A stretch of 64,000 nucleotides of DNA from Raineyella sp. W15-4 (GTDB taxonomy: Bacteria; Actinomycetota; Actinomycetes; Propionibacteriales; Propionibacteriaceae), in NCBI RefSeq assembly GCF_033170155.1, contig NZ_CP137079.1, forward strand, positions 1,860,001 to 1,924,000, written 5' to 3'. The stretch's first letter is position 1. Every line of letters begins with the position of its first letter. Shown piece by piece: positions 35,400 to 44,005 of the stretch. The position numbers were made by a program, and so were the translations under genes. The notes under the pieces are model-generated. The model was given only the letters and a program-made list of their open reading frames with translations, was not told the DNA's origin and made no database searches.

Positions 35400-36008
35400 G
35401 TGGCCCACACCCGCACTCCTGCCCGTGACCTCGCGCTGATCGCCGTCTTCGCCGGCGTCACCGCCGCACTCGGACTCATCCCGGCGTTCTACACGCCGTT
35501 CTCCCCGGCCCCGATCACCGCCCAGTCGTTCGGCATCATCCTGGCCGGCACCATCCTCGGCGGCCGCCGTGCCTTCCTCTCCCAGCTGCTCTTCGTCGCC
35601 CTGGTCGCCATCGGCCTGCCGCTGCTGGCCGGGGGCCGCGGCGGCATCGGCGTGTTCGCCAGCCCGACCGTCGGCTTCCTGGTCGGCTACGTGGTCTGCG
35701 CCGGGGTGATCGGCTGGGCGACCTACCGCAAGGGCGCCCCGTACTCCATCGGCTGGGGGCTGCTGATCAACGTGCTGGGCGGCATGGTGCTGATGTACGC
35801 CTTCGGCATCGCCGGCATGATGGCCGTCGCCCATCTGTCCCTGCCGGCCGCCGTCGCCGCGAACCTGCCCTACCTGATCGGCGACTCGATCAAGGTGGTC
35901 GCCGCCACGCTGATCGCCAAGGGGGTGCACGCCGCCTACCCCGGCCTGCTGCCCTGGCGCGGCGCCCGGCCGGCCCCGGAAGAGGCGGCCCACCACGCCG
36001 AGGCCTGA
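35400..36008 (+). CDS. bioY: Biotin transporter S component BioY
   Basis: A 202-residue BioY, the biotin-binding membrane subunit of an ECF transporter, with about six hydrophobic segments. Family features: PFSPAPITAQSFGIILAGTILG in the first loop and GGRGGIGVFASPTVGFLVGY. GTG 35400 is the start, with AAGGACTCGAAG upstream. It lies after two BioQ-like operators and 88 bp before the thiolase-like gene, and the ATPase and T component follow, so the four probably form one biotin-repressed operon. Confidence 0.94.
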   Translation: MAHTRTPARDLALIAVFAGVTAALGLIPAFYTPFSPAPITAQSFGIILAGTILGGRRAFLSQLLFVALVAIGLPLLAGGRGGIGVFASPTVGFLVGYVVCAGVIGWATYRKGAPYSIGWGLLINVLGGMVLMYAFGIAGMMAVAHLSLPAAVAANLPYLIGDSIKVVAATLIAKGVHAAYPGLLPWRGARPAPEEAAHHAEA

Positions 36009-36096
36009 GGTCGTGGCCGACGTCGGCGCCGTACCGGACGATAGGGTGCAGACAGCGGGGCCGCCCCCGTCCCGTCGTCATGCCCTGGAGGATGCA

Positions 36097-37098
36097 GTGA
36101 TCAACAACGCGGTCATCATCGACGCTGTTCGGACGCCGCTGGCCCACAACGGCGGGCCGCTGGCGCAGTTCACCGCTGCCGACCTGTTGGCTCCGCTGCT
36201 GGAGCGCCTGTACCGGGCCTGCCCCCAGCCGGAGCTGTTGCGTGACGTCGTGATCGGGCACGCCTTCGGCCGGGTCGGCCTGGGCCGGGACGCCCTCCGC
36301 CAGGCGGGAGTGCCGGTCGAGGTGTCGGCACTGTCGGTCGAGCGCGGCCGGGCCTCCGGCCTGTCCGCCATCGACTACGCGGCCGACAAGCTCGTCTCGG
36401 TCAACACTCCCGGTTACATGATCGCCGGTGGGGTGGAGGCGGGTTCGCAGGCGCAGGAGCCGGTCAACCCGGCGATGGCCGACGCCGCGCATGCCCTCGC
36501 GGATGAGTTCCGGATCACCCGCGAGCAGCGCCGGGCGTACGCCGAGCGCTCCCGCACCCGGGCCGCCACCTCCGCCGACAAAGACCTGTTCGGCCACGAG
36601 ATCGTCCCCGTCGGCGGGGTGAGCACCGACGACCTCAGCTGGGAGGACGCCGACCCGTCGGTGATCGACGACGGCGCCGCCGCGGTGCTGATGATCGACG
36701 GCGCCAGCCAGCGCCGGCTGCGCAGGCCGGGGCTGCGGGTCACCGCCAGCGCGACCTTCGGCTGTGACCCCGCCCGGGTCGGCTGGGGCATCGTGCCGGC
36801 GATCGAGAAGGTCCTCTACGCCACCCGGCTGAAGCTGGACCAGTTCGACGCGATCGAGTTCGACGAGGCGTTCGCCTCCAACGTGCTGGTCGCCTGCTCC
36901 GCCCTGCACCTGGATCCCGAACGGATCTGCCGCCAGGGCGGCGCGATCGCCTTCGGCCACCCGTGGGGCGCCTCCGGTGCGGTGGTGATCACCCGGCTGT
37001 TCGCCCAGCTGGTCCGCCAGAGCCAAGGCCGCTTCGGCCTGGCCGCCGTCTCGGCCGGCTCCGGCCAGGGCATCGCCATGGTGGTCGAACGGTGCTGA
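36097..37098 (+). CDS. Thiolase-like protein lacking both catalytic Cys, in the biotin ECF operon (paralogue 2)
   Basis: A 333-residue thiolase-fold protein. The His block is intact (His288 in AFGHPWGASG) and EFDEAFA corresponds to the NEAFA loop, but the nucleophilic Cys is Arg85 (ERGRASGLSA) and the second catalytic Cys is Ser319 (AAVSAGSGQG). GTG 36097 has GGAGG upstream. It lies between bioY and the ATPase gene, whose start it overlaps by 7 bp, so the link to biotin uptake is tight. It may act on a biotin precursor or acyl-CoA without Cys chemistry, or may be a binding/regulatory protein. An ordinary acetyltransferase role is unlikely. Confidence 0.85.
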   Translation: MINNAVIIDAVRTPLAHNGGPLAQFTAADLLAPLLERLYRACPQPELLRDVVIGHAFGRVGLGRDALRQAGVPVEVSALSVERGRASGLSAIDYAADKLVSVNTPGYMIAGGVEAGSQAQEPVNPAMADAAHALADEFRITREQRRAYAERSRTRAATSADKDLFGHEIVPVGGVSTDDLSWEDADPSVIDDGAAAVLMIDGASQRRLRRPGLRVTASATFGCDPARVGWGIVPAIEKVLYATRLKLDQFDAIEFDEAFASNVLVACSALHLDPERICRQGGAIAFGHPWGASGAVVITRLFAQLVRQSQGRFGLAAVSAGSGQGIAMVVERC

Positions 37099-37784
37099 TC
37101 GAGGCCGACCACGTCACCCACACGTACGGCGACGGACCCGCCGCCCGGACGGTGCTGCGGGACCTGTCGGTGCGGCTGACCGAGCGCCGGGTGGGCATCG
37201 TGGGCCACAACGGGTCCGGCAAGTCGACCTTCGCCCGGATGGTGAACGGCCTGATCGTCCCCACCCGGGGCAGGATCCTCGTCGACGGTCGGGACACCGC
37301 CAGCCAGGCGCGGGAGATCCGCAAGCACGTCGGTTTCCTCTTCACCGACCCGGACAACCAGATCATCATGCCGACGGTTGCCGAGGACGTCGCCTTCGGG
37401 CTGCGTCGCAGCAAGCTGCCCGCCGACGAGATCCAGCGCCGGGTCGGCGAGCTGCTGGACCGGTTCGGTCTGGCCGGCCACGCCGACCATCCGGCTCATC
37501 TGCTCTCCGGTGGGCAGAAGCAGTTGCTCGCCCTCGCCTCGGTGCTCGTCACCCGCCCCGACATCCTGGTGATGGACGAGCCGACCACCCTGCTCGATCT
37601 GCGCAACGCGCGGATCATCGGCGAGGTGGTGGCCGGGCTGGACCAGTCGGTGCTGCTGGTCACCCACCACCTGCACCTGCTGGAGTCCTTCGACCGGGTG
37701 CTCGTCTTCGACGACGGCCGGCTGGTCGCCGACGACGCACCGGCGGCCGCGCTGGCCCACTACCGGGAGCTGATGGCGGCTTGA
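37092..37784 (+). CDS. bioM: ECF transporter ATPase (BioM type)
   Basis: A 230-residue ATPase of the biotin ECF transporter. Walker A GHNGSGKST (about 38-46), Q-loop TDPDNQIIMP, signature LLSGGQKQLLAL, Walker B ILVMDEPTT with LLDLRN, and H-loop VTHHLHLL. The PDNQ Q-loop is typical of EcfA. GTG 37092 overlaps the thiolase-like stop by 7 bp and the stop overlaps the T-component start. Only one ATPase is present, as in BioMNY systems. Confidence 0.93.
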   Translation: MLIEADHVTHTYGDGPAARTVLRDLSVRLTERRVGIVGHNGSGKSTFARMVNGLIVPTRGRILVDGRDTASQAREIRKHVGFLFTDPDNQIIMPTVAEDVAFGLRRSKLPADEIQRRVGELLDRFGLAGHADHPAHLLSGGQKQLLALASVLVTRPDILVMDEPTTLLDLRNARIIGEVVAGLDQSVLLVTHHLHLLESFDRVLVFDDGRLVADDAPAAALAHYRELMAA

Positions 37785-38398
37785 TGCAGTCCACTCTCGG
37801 CCTCTACCGGCCCGGCACCAGCGCGCTGCACCGGATCCCGGCCGGCCCGAAGCTGCTCGCCCTGCTGGTGCTCGGTGCTTCCTCGGTCTTCCTCACCTAC
37901 TGGTGGCTGGTGCTCGCCCTGCTGGCCGCGCTGCTGGGGGCGTACGCGCTGGCCGGCATCGGCCCGCGGGTCGTCGTCCGGCAGCTCCGGCCGATGCTGT
38001 GGCTGCTGGCCTTCACCGCTGCCTATCACGTCTGGGCCACGTCCTGGCAGCGCGCGGTGGTGGTCACCTGCACCATCGTGCTGCTGGTGCTCACCGCCGC
38101 CCTGGTCACCCTCACCACGCCCACCTCGGCGCTGATCGACGCCGTGGTGCGGGTGGTCGGGCCGCTGCGCCGGCTGGGGGTGGACCCGGACCGGGTCGGT
38201 CTGATGCTCACCCTCGGCATCCGCTGTGTCCCGCTGGTGGCCGATCTGGCCGCCCAGGTGCGCGAGGCTCAGCTGGCCCGCGGGGTCGGGACGAGCTGGA
38301 AGGCCTTCGCCGTCCCGCTGGTCGTCCGCGCCCTGCGCGAGGCCGACGCGATGGGCGAGGCGCTGGTCGCCCGCGGTGTCGACGACGAGCCGTCCTGA
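37784..38398 (+). CDS. bioN: ECF transporter T component (BioN type)
   Basis: A 204-residue membrane protein with about five segments in its first 140 residues and the CbiQ/EcfT cytoplasmic coupling helix at the end: REAQLARGV (the Ala-Arg-Gly signature) and EADAMGEALVARGVDD (a second ARG motif). These bind the ATPase grooves. ATG 37784 overlaps the bioM stop. It completes the S-A-T set with bioY. Confidence 0.93.
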   Translation: MQSTLGLYRPGTSALHRIPAGPKLLALLVLGASSVFLTYWWLVLALLAALLGAYALAGIGPRVVVRQLRPMLWLLAFTAAYHVWATSWQRAVVVTCTIVLLVLTAALVTLTTPTSALIDAVVRVVGPLRRLGVDPDRVGLMLTLGIRCVPLVADLAAQVREAQLARGVGTSWKAFAVPLVVRALREADAMGEALVARGVDDEPS

Positions 38399-38448
38399 CC
38401 GGCGGTATCGTCGGTGCCGGGACACGCACGGAGGGGACGGGACGACTG

Positions 38449-39462
38449 ATGGCGGAGCGTTCGGACACCGTGACCATCCGGGACGTGGCCGAGCGGGCCG
38501 GAGTCTCGAAGTCGCTCGTCTCCCTGGTGCTGCGCGGTGACCCGCACGTCAGCGACCAGCGCCGCCGTGCCGTCATCGAGGCGATGGCCGAGCTGGGCTA
38601 CCGCCCCAACCGCGCCGCCCGGACCCTGTCCAGCTCGCGGTCCGGCGCGGTCGGGGTGCTGCTCAACGATCTGCGCAACCCGTGGTTCGTCGACCTGCTG
38701 GAGGGGCTCACCAGCATCCTGCAGGCCGCCGACCTCACCCCGGTGCTGTCCGACAGCGCCACCGTCCGCCTGGTCGGCGGCGACCCGGTGGACTCCCTCA
38801 CCGGCCTGGGCGTGGACGGCATCGTGGTGGTCGGCACCACCCCCGACGGGCCGGCCCTCACCGAGGCGGCCGCCCTGCTGCCGATCGTCCTCGCCGGCAC
38901 CCGGAACCCTCCCCTGCCGTACGCCGACGTCGCCGTCGACGACGACGAGGCGGGCGGCCGGCTGGCCACCGACCACCTGATCACCCTGGGGCACCGGCGG
39001 ATCGCCCATCTGTGGGGGCCCGGCGATGTCGGCGGCCTGCGCCGCGACGGCTTCCGTACGGCGATGCGGGCCGCCGGCCTGGACCCGGAGCGCTACGCCG
39101 AGGCCGGCGGGATGAGCGAGGAGAGCGGCTACGCCGCCACCCGGCGACTGCTGGCGCTGGACGAGCCCCCCACCGCCATCTTCGCCTTCAACGACATCTC
39201 CGCGGTGGGCGCCCTGTCGGCGGCCGCCGACGCAGGGGTGAAGGTGCCGGCCCAGCTGTCCCTGGTCGGCTACGACAACACCTACCTCGCCCGGGTCCGG
39301 CACATCTCCCTCACCTCGGTCGACAACGGCAACTACGCCGTCGGGGTGCAGGCCGGCCGGTTCCTGGTCGACCGGCTGGAGGATCCGCATCGCCCGGCCC
39401 GGACGGCCCGGGTGGCCACCTCGCTGCACGTACGGTCGACTACCGCCCCGCCCAGATCCTGA
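38449..39462 (+). CDS. LacI-family transcriptional regulator (1)
   Basis: A 337-residue LacI repressor: HTH TIRDVAERAGVSKSLVSLVLRG (residues about 8-29), hinge YRPNRAARTLSSSRSGAVGV, then a periplasmic-binding-protein-like sensor domain. ATG 38449 has GGAGGGGAC upstream. The hinge lets it bind a symmetrical operator; the TTGGA-type palindrome upstream of the next gene and of the divergent dehydrogenase pair is the best candidate. The inducer is unknown; a polyol is likely from the neighbours. Confidence 0.93.
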   Translation: MAERSDTVTIRDVAERAGVSKSLVSLVLRGDPHVSDQRRRAVIEAMAELGYRPNRAARTLSSSRSGAVGVLLNDLRNPWFVDLLEGLTSILQAADLTPVLSDSATVRLVGGDPVDSLTGLGVDGIVVVGTTPDGPALTEAAALLPIVLAGTRNPPLPYADVAVDDDEAGGRLATDHLITLGHRRIAHLWGPGDVGGLRRDGFRTAMRAAGLDPERYAEAGGMSEESGYAATRRLLALDEPPTAIFAFNDISAVGALSAAADAGVKVPAQLSLVGYDNTYLARVRHISLTSVDNGNYAVGVQAGRFLVDRLEDPHRPARTARVATSLHVRSTTAPPRS

Positions 39463-39502
39463 CGGCTCAACAATTTGTTCGGACGTTTTACTTCCTTATG
39501 TC

Positions 39503-39532
39503 TTGACAAATTTGGAGCGCGCCAACTACCGT
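39503..39532 (+). promoter_or_regulatory. Promoter and LacI-type operator of the MFS gene
   Basis: -35 TTGACA (39503-39508) and -10 TACCGT (39527-39532), 18 bp apart, with near-palindrome TTGGAGCGCGCCAA (39512-39525) between them. The same 12-mer GACAAATTTGGA begins the operator at the dehydrogenase promoter (43903-43923). A 140-base leader follows before GTG 39673. Confidence 0.75.
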
Positions 39533-39672
39533 CGAGGGCAAGCCGAGTGGTGAACACGTCGCCCCTCGGCCCCACACAGGCAATGAGGCCGTATGGCGGT
39601 TCGGTCGTGTCGACCACCGATAAGGGCCTCGAAGGTCCGGGGTGCATCCACGGACCGGACAGGAGAAATGAC

Positions 39673-41175
39673 GTGTCAACAACCACCAGTAGCTCATCCG
39701 GCGCGAGTACCGAGCTGCCCGCCCTGGGGCGTGGCCCCTACAGCCGCCGGCTCGGATGGGTCGCAGTCATCGCCACCTTCGGTGGCCTGCTCTTTGGGTA
39801 CGACACCGGTGTCCTCAACGGTGCCCTGGGGTTCATGAAGATCGACCCCGTCCTGACCGGCTCGCCCGGTGCGGAGCTGTCCGCCGCGGAGGTCGGTCTG
39901 ATCACCTCCATCCTGCTCGCCGGCGCCGCCATCGGTGCCCTCGTCGGCGGTCGTCTTTCGGACAAGGTCGGGCGCCGGCGGCTGATCGTCGTGCTCGCGG
40001 TGATGTTCTTCGTCGCGGCGGTCGGCGTCGTCGCCTCGTGGAACTACGAGGTGCTGCTCGCCTTCCGGTTCCTGCTCGGCCTGGCGGTCGGCGGAGCCTC
40101 GGTGACCGTCCCGGTCTACCTGGGTGAGATCGCCCCGTTCGAGCAGCGCGGGTCGATCGTCAGCCGCAACGAGCTGATGATCGTCACCGGCCAGTTCCTC
40201 GCCTTCCTGATCAACGCCATCATCGGCAACGTGTTCGCGGCGACGCCGCACACCTGGCGCTACATGATGGTCGTCGCGGCCCTGCCGGCGATCGTGCTCT
40301 TCCTCGGCATGCTGCGGATGCCGGAGAGCCCGCGCTGGCTCGTCCTGCAGGGACGCGACCGTGAGGCGCTCGATGTGCTGCGCCAGGTGCGGAGCGAGGA
40401 GCGGGCCGTCGCCGAGATGGCGGAGGTGCGTGAACTGGCCCAGATCGCCCGTGAGGAGCAGTCCGGCCACCTCAGCGAGGTCATCCGCACCCCGTGGATG
40501 CGGCGGCTGCTGCTGATCGGCATCGGCCTGGCGATGTTCCAGCAGCTCACCGGGATCAACTCGATGATGTACTACGGCGAGCTGGTCCTGCAGGATGCCG
40601 GCTTCTCCCACCAGATCGCCCTGATCGTCAACGTCTTCAGCGGCGTCGCCTCGGTGTCGGCCATGCTTATCGCACTGAACTTCGTGATCGACCGCTTCAA
40701 CCGCCGCGCCGTCCTGATCTTCGGGTTCGCCGCCATCACGATCGCGCACGTGCTGGCCGGCGTGGTCGGCACCCAGATGGACACCGCGGACCCGGCCCGC
40801 CGCTGGCTGCTGCTGGGGATCATCGTCCTGTTCGTCTTCATCATGCAGGGCACCGCGGGGCCGCTGGTGTGGCTGATGGTCTCCGAGATCTTCCCGCTGC
40901 GGATGCGCGGCGCGATGATCGGCGTCACCGTCTTCCTGCTCTGGGGCACGAACATGGTCATCGCCCAGGTGTTCCCGATGCTCACCCAGGCGATCGGCTT
41001 CGGCACCTTCTTCGCCTTCGCCGGGGTGAACGCGCTGGCGGTGGTCTTCATCGCCACAAACGTGCCGGAGAGTCATGGCATCACTCTGGAACGACTCGAG
41101 GAGCACTTCATGACCACGCTGGGCCGGTCCCGTCGCGGCGCGGAGGCCGAAGAGATCGCCCCCGACGCGGTCTGA
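39673..41175 (+). CDS. MFS sugar/polyol porter (inositol-transporter-like)
   Basis: A 500-residue sugar porter with 12 membrane segments. Family signatures: GGLLFGYDTGVLNGAL (segment 1), GGRLSDKVGRRRLI, PESPRWLV, the QQLTGINSMMYYGE motif in segment 7 and PLVWLMVSEIFPLRMRG. The mixture resembles IolT/IolF myo-inositol transporters. GTG 39673 has AGGAG upstream; the frame is open 66 codons further, but those codons span the promoter. It is regulated by the adjacent LacI through the operator at 39512. A related porter lies at 63365. Confidence 0.9.
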   Translation: MSTTTSSSSGASTELPALGRGPYSRRLGWVAVIATFGGLLFGYDTGVLNGALGFMKIDPVLTGSPGAELSAAEVGLITSILLAGAAIGALVGGRLSDKVGRRRLIVVLAVMFFVAAVGVVASWNYEVLLAFRFLLGLAVGGASVTVPVYLGEIAPFEQRGSIVSRNELMIVTGQFLAFLINAIIGNVFAATPHTWRYMMVVAALPAIVLFLGMLRMPESPRWLVLQGRDREALDVLRQVRSEERAVAEMAEVRELAQIAREEQSGHLSEVIRTPWMRRLLLIGIGLAMFQQLTGINSMMYYGELVLQDAGFSHQIALIVNVFSGVASVSAMLIALNFVIDRFNRRAVLIFGFAAITIAHVLAGVVGTQMDTADPARRWLLLGIIVLFVFIMQGTAGPLVWLMVSEIFPLRMRGAMIGVTVFLLWGTNMVIAQVFPMLTQAIGFGTFFAFAGVNALAVVFIATNVPESHGITLERLEEHFMTTLGRSRRGAEAEEIAPDAV

Positions 41176-41205
41176 CCGACCGGCGTCGACCGGATCGACA
41201 AAGTA

Positions 41206-41246
41206 AGTTCGGGCTGGCGGAGTTCTCCACTTCGTCAGCCCGAACT
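41206..41246 (+). terminator. Terminator hairpin after the MFS gene
   Basis: An 18-bp stem (AGTTCGGGCTGGCGGAGT paired with 41229-41246, two G-U pairs) and a 5-base loop. It lies between convergent genes and may serve both. Confidence 0.85.
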
Positions 41247-41287
41247 CGTACGTCGCGTCCCAGGTCCGCCCGGGGCGCGTCGGTAGC

Positions 41288-41512
41288 TCATCGCACCAGC
41301 ATCACGGCGGCCCAGGACGCCGCGAGACCGACGACGGTGACCACGACGCCGAGGCCGAGGACCAACAGGACGGCGGGACCCACCAGGGTCATCGCGATGC
41401 CGAGGAGCAGCGCGACGATGCCGATGATCACAGTCATCGGTGCGGGGCCTTCGAAGGACGGGGTGGCCGTGGGAGCGGTCCCCGGGGTCCGCTGGATCAG
41501 TTCGGTGGACAT
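41288..41512 (-). CDS. Small two-segment membrane protein
   Basis: 74 residues: a polar N-terminus (MSTELIQRTPGTAP) and two hydrophobic segments (TVIIGIVALLLGIAMTLVG and AVLLVLGLGVVVTVVGLAA). ATG 41512 has AAGGAGG 6 bases upstream, one of the best ribosome sites here. No known domain. It lies 3' of the dehydrogenase genes on the same strand, 176 bp away, so it may be separately expressed. Confidence 0.75.
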   Translation of the reverse strand: MSTELIQRTPGTAPTATPSFEGPAPMTVIIGIVALLLGIAMTLVGPAVLLVLGLGVVVTVVGLAASWAAVMLVR

Positions 41513-41688
41513 TGCTTCCTCCTTCTCGGACACCACGAGGGTGCCCGTTCGGCGTGCGAGAGGAGGCCCACCTGGAGCCGTGCCCCGCACGACTCCGTAC
41601 GTCCCACCGGCTGGGCCGGTCAAGGACTTCATTTGTCTTAACAATAGCAGTGCCGAGCAGACAACAAACACAGCGTGCCGCGGTGGGG

Positions 41689-42693
41689 TCAGAGCACCGG
41701 GTAGTCGATCGTCTCCGCCCGGCCCGAGTGCAGCGACAGGGTCGCGGCCTCGGCGATCGCCTGGGCCCGGATGCCGTCCTCGAGAGAGGCGGCCGGGGCG
41801 GTCCCGGCCTCCAGCGAGGCGACGAAGTGGTCGAGGGCGGTGCGGTAGGTCGGCCGGGCGCGCTCGAACCAGCCGGCGTCCATCCCGTCCTCGACCACCT
41901 TGCCCAGCCCGTACCGGGCGACCGTGCCGGTCCGGTGCCCACGGGCCTGCACCAGGCCGGCCGAGCCGAGTACTTCGAGCCGTTCGTCGTAGCCGTAGCC
42001 GATCCGGCGGGTGCAGTCGATCTGGACCAGGGCCCCGGTCTCCAGCCGGAGGGTGAGCACCGAGGTGTCGACGTCGTCGTACTCGGTCAGCCGCGGTTCG
42101 GCGAGCGCCGATCCCGCGGCGTACACCTCGACCGGGTCGGCGCCGGCCAGCCAGCGGGCCAGGTCGATGAAGTGCACCGCCTGGTCGCGCATCTGGCCGC
42201 CCGACACGGCGATGTACTCCAGCGGTGGGACTGCCGGGCCGCGCGAGGTGAGCTGGACCAGCTCGACCGTCCCCACCTCCCCCGCCTCGACGACCCGCCG
42301 GACCTCGGCGTAGTCCCGGTCGAAGCGGCGGTTGAAGTCCACCATGGTGGGAATCCCGCTGGCCTTGACGTACCGGGCGACGTCGATCGCCTTGGCCAGG
42401 TCGAGGTCGATCGGCTTCTCCACCATTACTGCCACCCCGGCATCGGCGGCGCGGCGCAGGTTCGCGGCGTGGGTGTCGGTCGACGAGGCGATGAACACGG
42501 CATCCACCCGGTCGGCGGCGATCGCCTCTCCGACCTCGCCGGTCCACCGGGCGCCGTGGCGGTCGGCGAGCGTACGGGCCCGCTCGACGTTCGGGTCCGC
42601 GATCACGACCAGGTCGACGTCCGGGTGGGCGGCCAGGTTGGCGGCGTGCACGCCGCCGATGAACCCGGCTCCGATCAGTGCGAAGCGCACCAT
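41689..42693 (-). CDS. Gfo/Idh/MocA oxidoreductase (inositol 2-dehydrogenase-like)
   Basis: A 334-residue NAD(P)-dependent dehydrogenase. Rossmann motif GAGFIGGVHAANL at the start, catalytic Lys in VEKPIDLD, and DxxxH in MRDQAVHFIDLARWL. This resembles IolG-type inositol dehydrogenases. ATG 42693 has AAGGAG in the end of the preceding gene, 1 bp after its stop, so translation is coupled. With the LacI-regulated porter it suggests polyol oxidation. Confidence 0.88.
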   Translation of the reverse strand: MVRFALIGAGFIGGVHAANLAAHPDVDLVVIADPNVERARTLADRHGARWTGEVGEAIAADRVDAVFIASSTDTHAANLRRAADAGVAVMVEKPIDLDLAKAIDVARYVKASGIPTMVDFNRRFDRDYAEVRRVVEAGEVGTVELVQLTSRGPAVPPLEYIAVSGGQMRDQAVHFIDLARWLAGADPVEVYAAGSALAEPRLTEYDDVDTSVLTLRLETGALVQIDCTRRIGYGYDERLEVLGSAGLVQARGHRTGTVARYGLGKVVEDGMDAGWFERARPTYRTALDHFVASLEAGTAPAASLEDGIRAQAIAEAATLSLHSGRAETIDYPVL

Positions 42694-42694
42694 C

Positions 42695-43879
42695 TCACTG
42701 CTCCTTTCCGGCCGACCCGTACGCCGGGGCGACCCAGGCGGCATCGGCGTCGTGCGAGGCGGTCACCGCCTCCACGAACTGCACCCCGATCAGGCCGTCC
42801 TCCCCGGTCGGGAAGGTCAGCTCGCGGATCGTGCTGGGCCGGCCGTCGCGGCGGGCGGCCAGTTCGTCGGCGAGATCGCGGTAGAAGTCGGCGAAGGCCT
42901 CGATGAAGCCCTCCGGATGCCCCAGGCCGATCCGGGTCAGCCGGGAGGCGTCCTCGGACAACGTGGCAACTCCCTGGGCCAGGATGGTGGTCTCCCCCGC
43001 CAGGTTCTGCAGGGTCAGGTGGTGCGGGTCCTCGTGCTGCCACTCGAGGTTGCCCCGGTCGCCGAACACCCGGATCCGCAGGCCGTGGTTGTGACCGGTG
43101 GCCGCCATGCTGGCCCACAGCCGGCCGGAGACCCCGTCGGACAGCCGCAGCGCCACGGTGGCGTTGTCGTACACCCGCCGGCCGGGGACGAAGGTCTGCA
43201 GCTGCGCCGAGACCTGTTCGGCGTGCAAACCGGTGATGTAGCGGGCCAGGTGGTAGCCGTGGGTGCCCAGGTCGGCGACCACGCTGGCCCGGCCGGCGAT
43301 GTCGGGGTTCATCCGCCAGGAGGCCTGCTTGTGGCCGGTGAACTCCAGGCCGGTGGCCGCCCAGCCGGAGGCGTGCTCGACATCGACGTGCAGCAGCTTC
43401 CCCAGCCGGCCGTCCCGGACGATCCGGGCGGCCTCACGGACCATGGCGTACGCCGAGTAGCAGTGCGGCACCCCGAGCAGGACGTCGTGTTCGGCGGCGA
43501 TCCGGACCAGTTCCGCGGCGGAGCCGGAGTCGGTGGTCAGCGGCTTCTCGCAGACCACATTGATCCCGGCCCGCAGGAAGGCCGCGGCGATCGTGAAGTG
43601 GCTGTCGTTCGGGGTGGTCACCGCGACCACGTCGACCCCGTCCGGGCGGGCCGCCTCCGCCTCGGCCATCGTGCGGTGGTCGGGGTAGACGCGGTCCTCG
43701 GCGATCCCGAGGCGCTCCCCGAGCTCTCGGGACGCGGCGGGATCCTGTCCGAACACCCCGGCCACCAGGTCGTAGCGGTCGTCGAGGCGGATGGCGTAGC
43801 GGTGGGTCTTGCCGATGTCGGCCCCCGGCCCGCCGCCGACCATCCCGGCCTGCAGGCGCAGGGTTCCTGGTTGACTCAT
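42695..43879 (-). CDS. Gfo/Idh/MocA oxidoreductase
   Basis: 394 residues. Rossmann motif MVGGGPGADIGKTHR, an extended form found in larger family members, catalytic Lys in CEKPLTTD and the substrate loop DLGTHGYHLARY. The substrate is unknown. ATG 43879 has AAGGAG upstream, and the promoter carries the LacI-type palindrome at 43910-43923. It is the first gene of the pair with the inositol-dehydrogenase-like gene. Confidence 0.88.
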   Translation of the reverse strand: MSQPGTLRLQAGMVGGGPGADIGKTHRYAIRLDDRYDLVAGVFGQDPAASRELGERLGIAEDRVYPDHRTMAEAEAARPDGVDVVAVTTPNDSHFTIAAAFLRAGINVVCEKPLTTDSGSAAELVRIAAEHDVLLGVPHCYSAYAMVREAARIVRDGRLGKLLHVDVEHASGWAATGLEFTGHKQASWRMNPDIAGRASVVADLGTHGYHLARYITGLHAEQVSAQLQTFVPGRRVYDNATVALRLSDGVSGRLWASMAATGHNHGLRIRVFGDRGNLEWQHEDPHHLTLQNLAGETTILAQGVATLSEDASRLTRIGLGHPEGFIEAFADFYRDLADELAARRDGRPSTIRELTFPTGEDGLIGVQFVEAVTASHDADAAWVAPAYGSAGKEQ

Positions 43880-43909
43880 CTGTCGACTCCTTCGTCGTAT
43901 TGGACAAAT

Positions 43910-43928
43910 TTGGAACGGTCCAATAGTA
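43910..43928 (-). promoter_or_regulatory. LacI-type operator and -10 of the dehydrogenase pair
   Basis: TTGGAACGGTCCAA (43910-43923) matches the palindrome at 39512-39525 in TTGGAnCGnnCCAA. The -10 on the minus strand is TACTAT (43923-43928), so the operator covers the transcription start. Confidence 0.75.
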
Positions 43929-44005
43929 AGCCGGCGAACGCCCCGGAGGCCAGACCCCGAGGGGGTGAACCGGTGCGCCGCCGGTCACACCGGGGTCGAG
44001 TGCCC

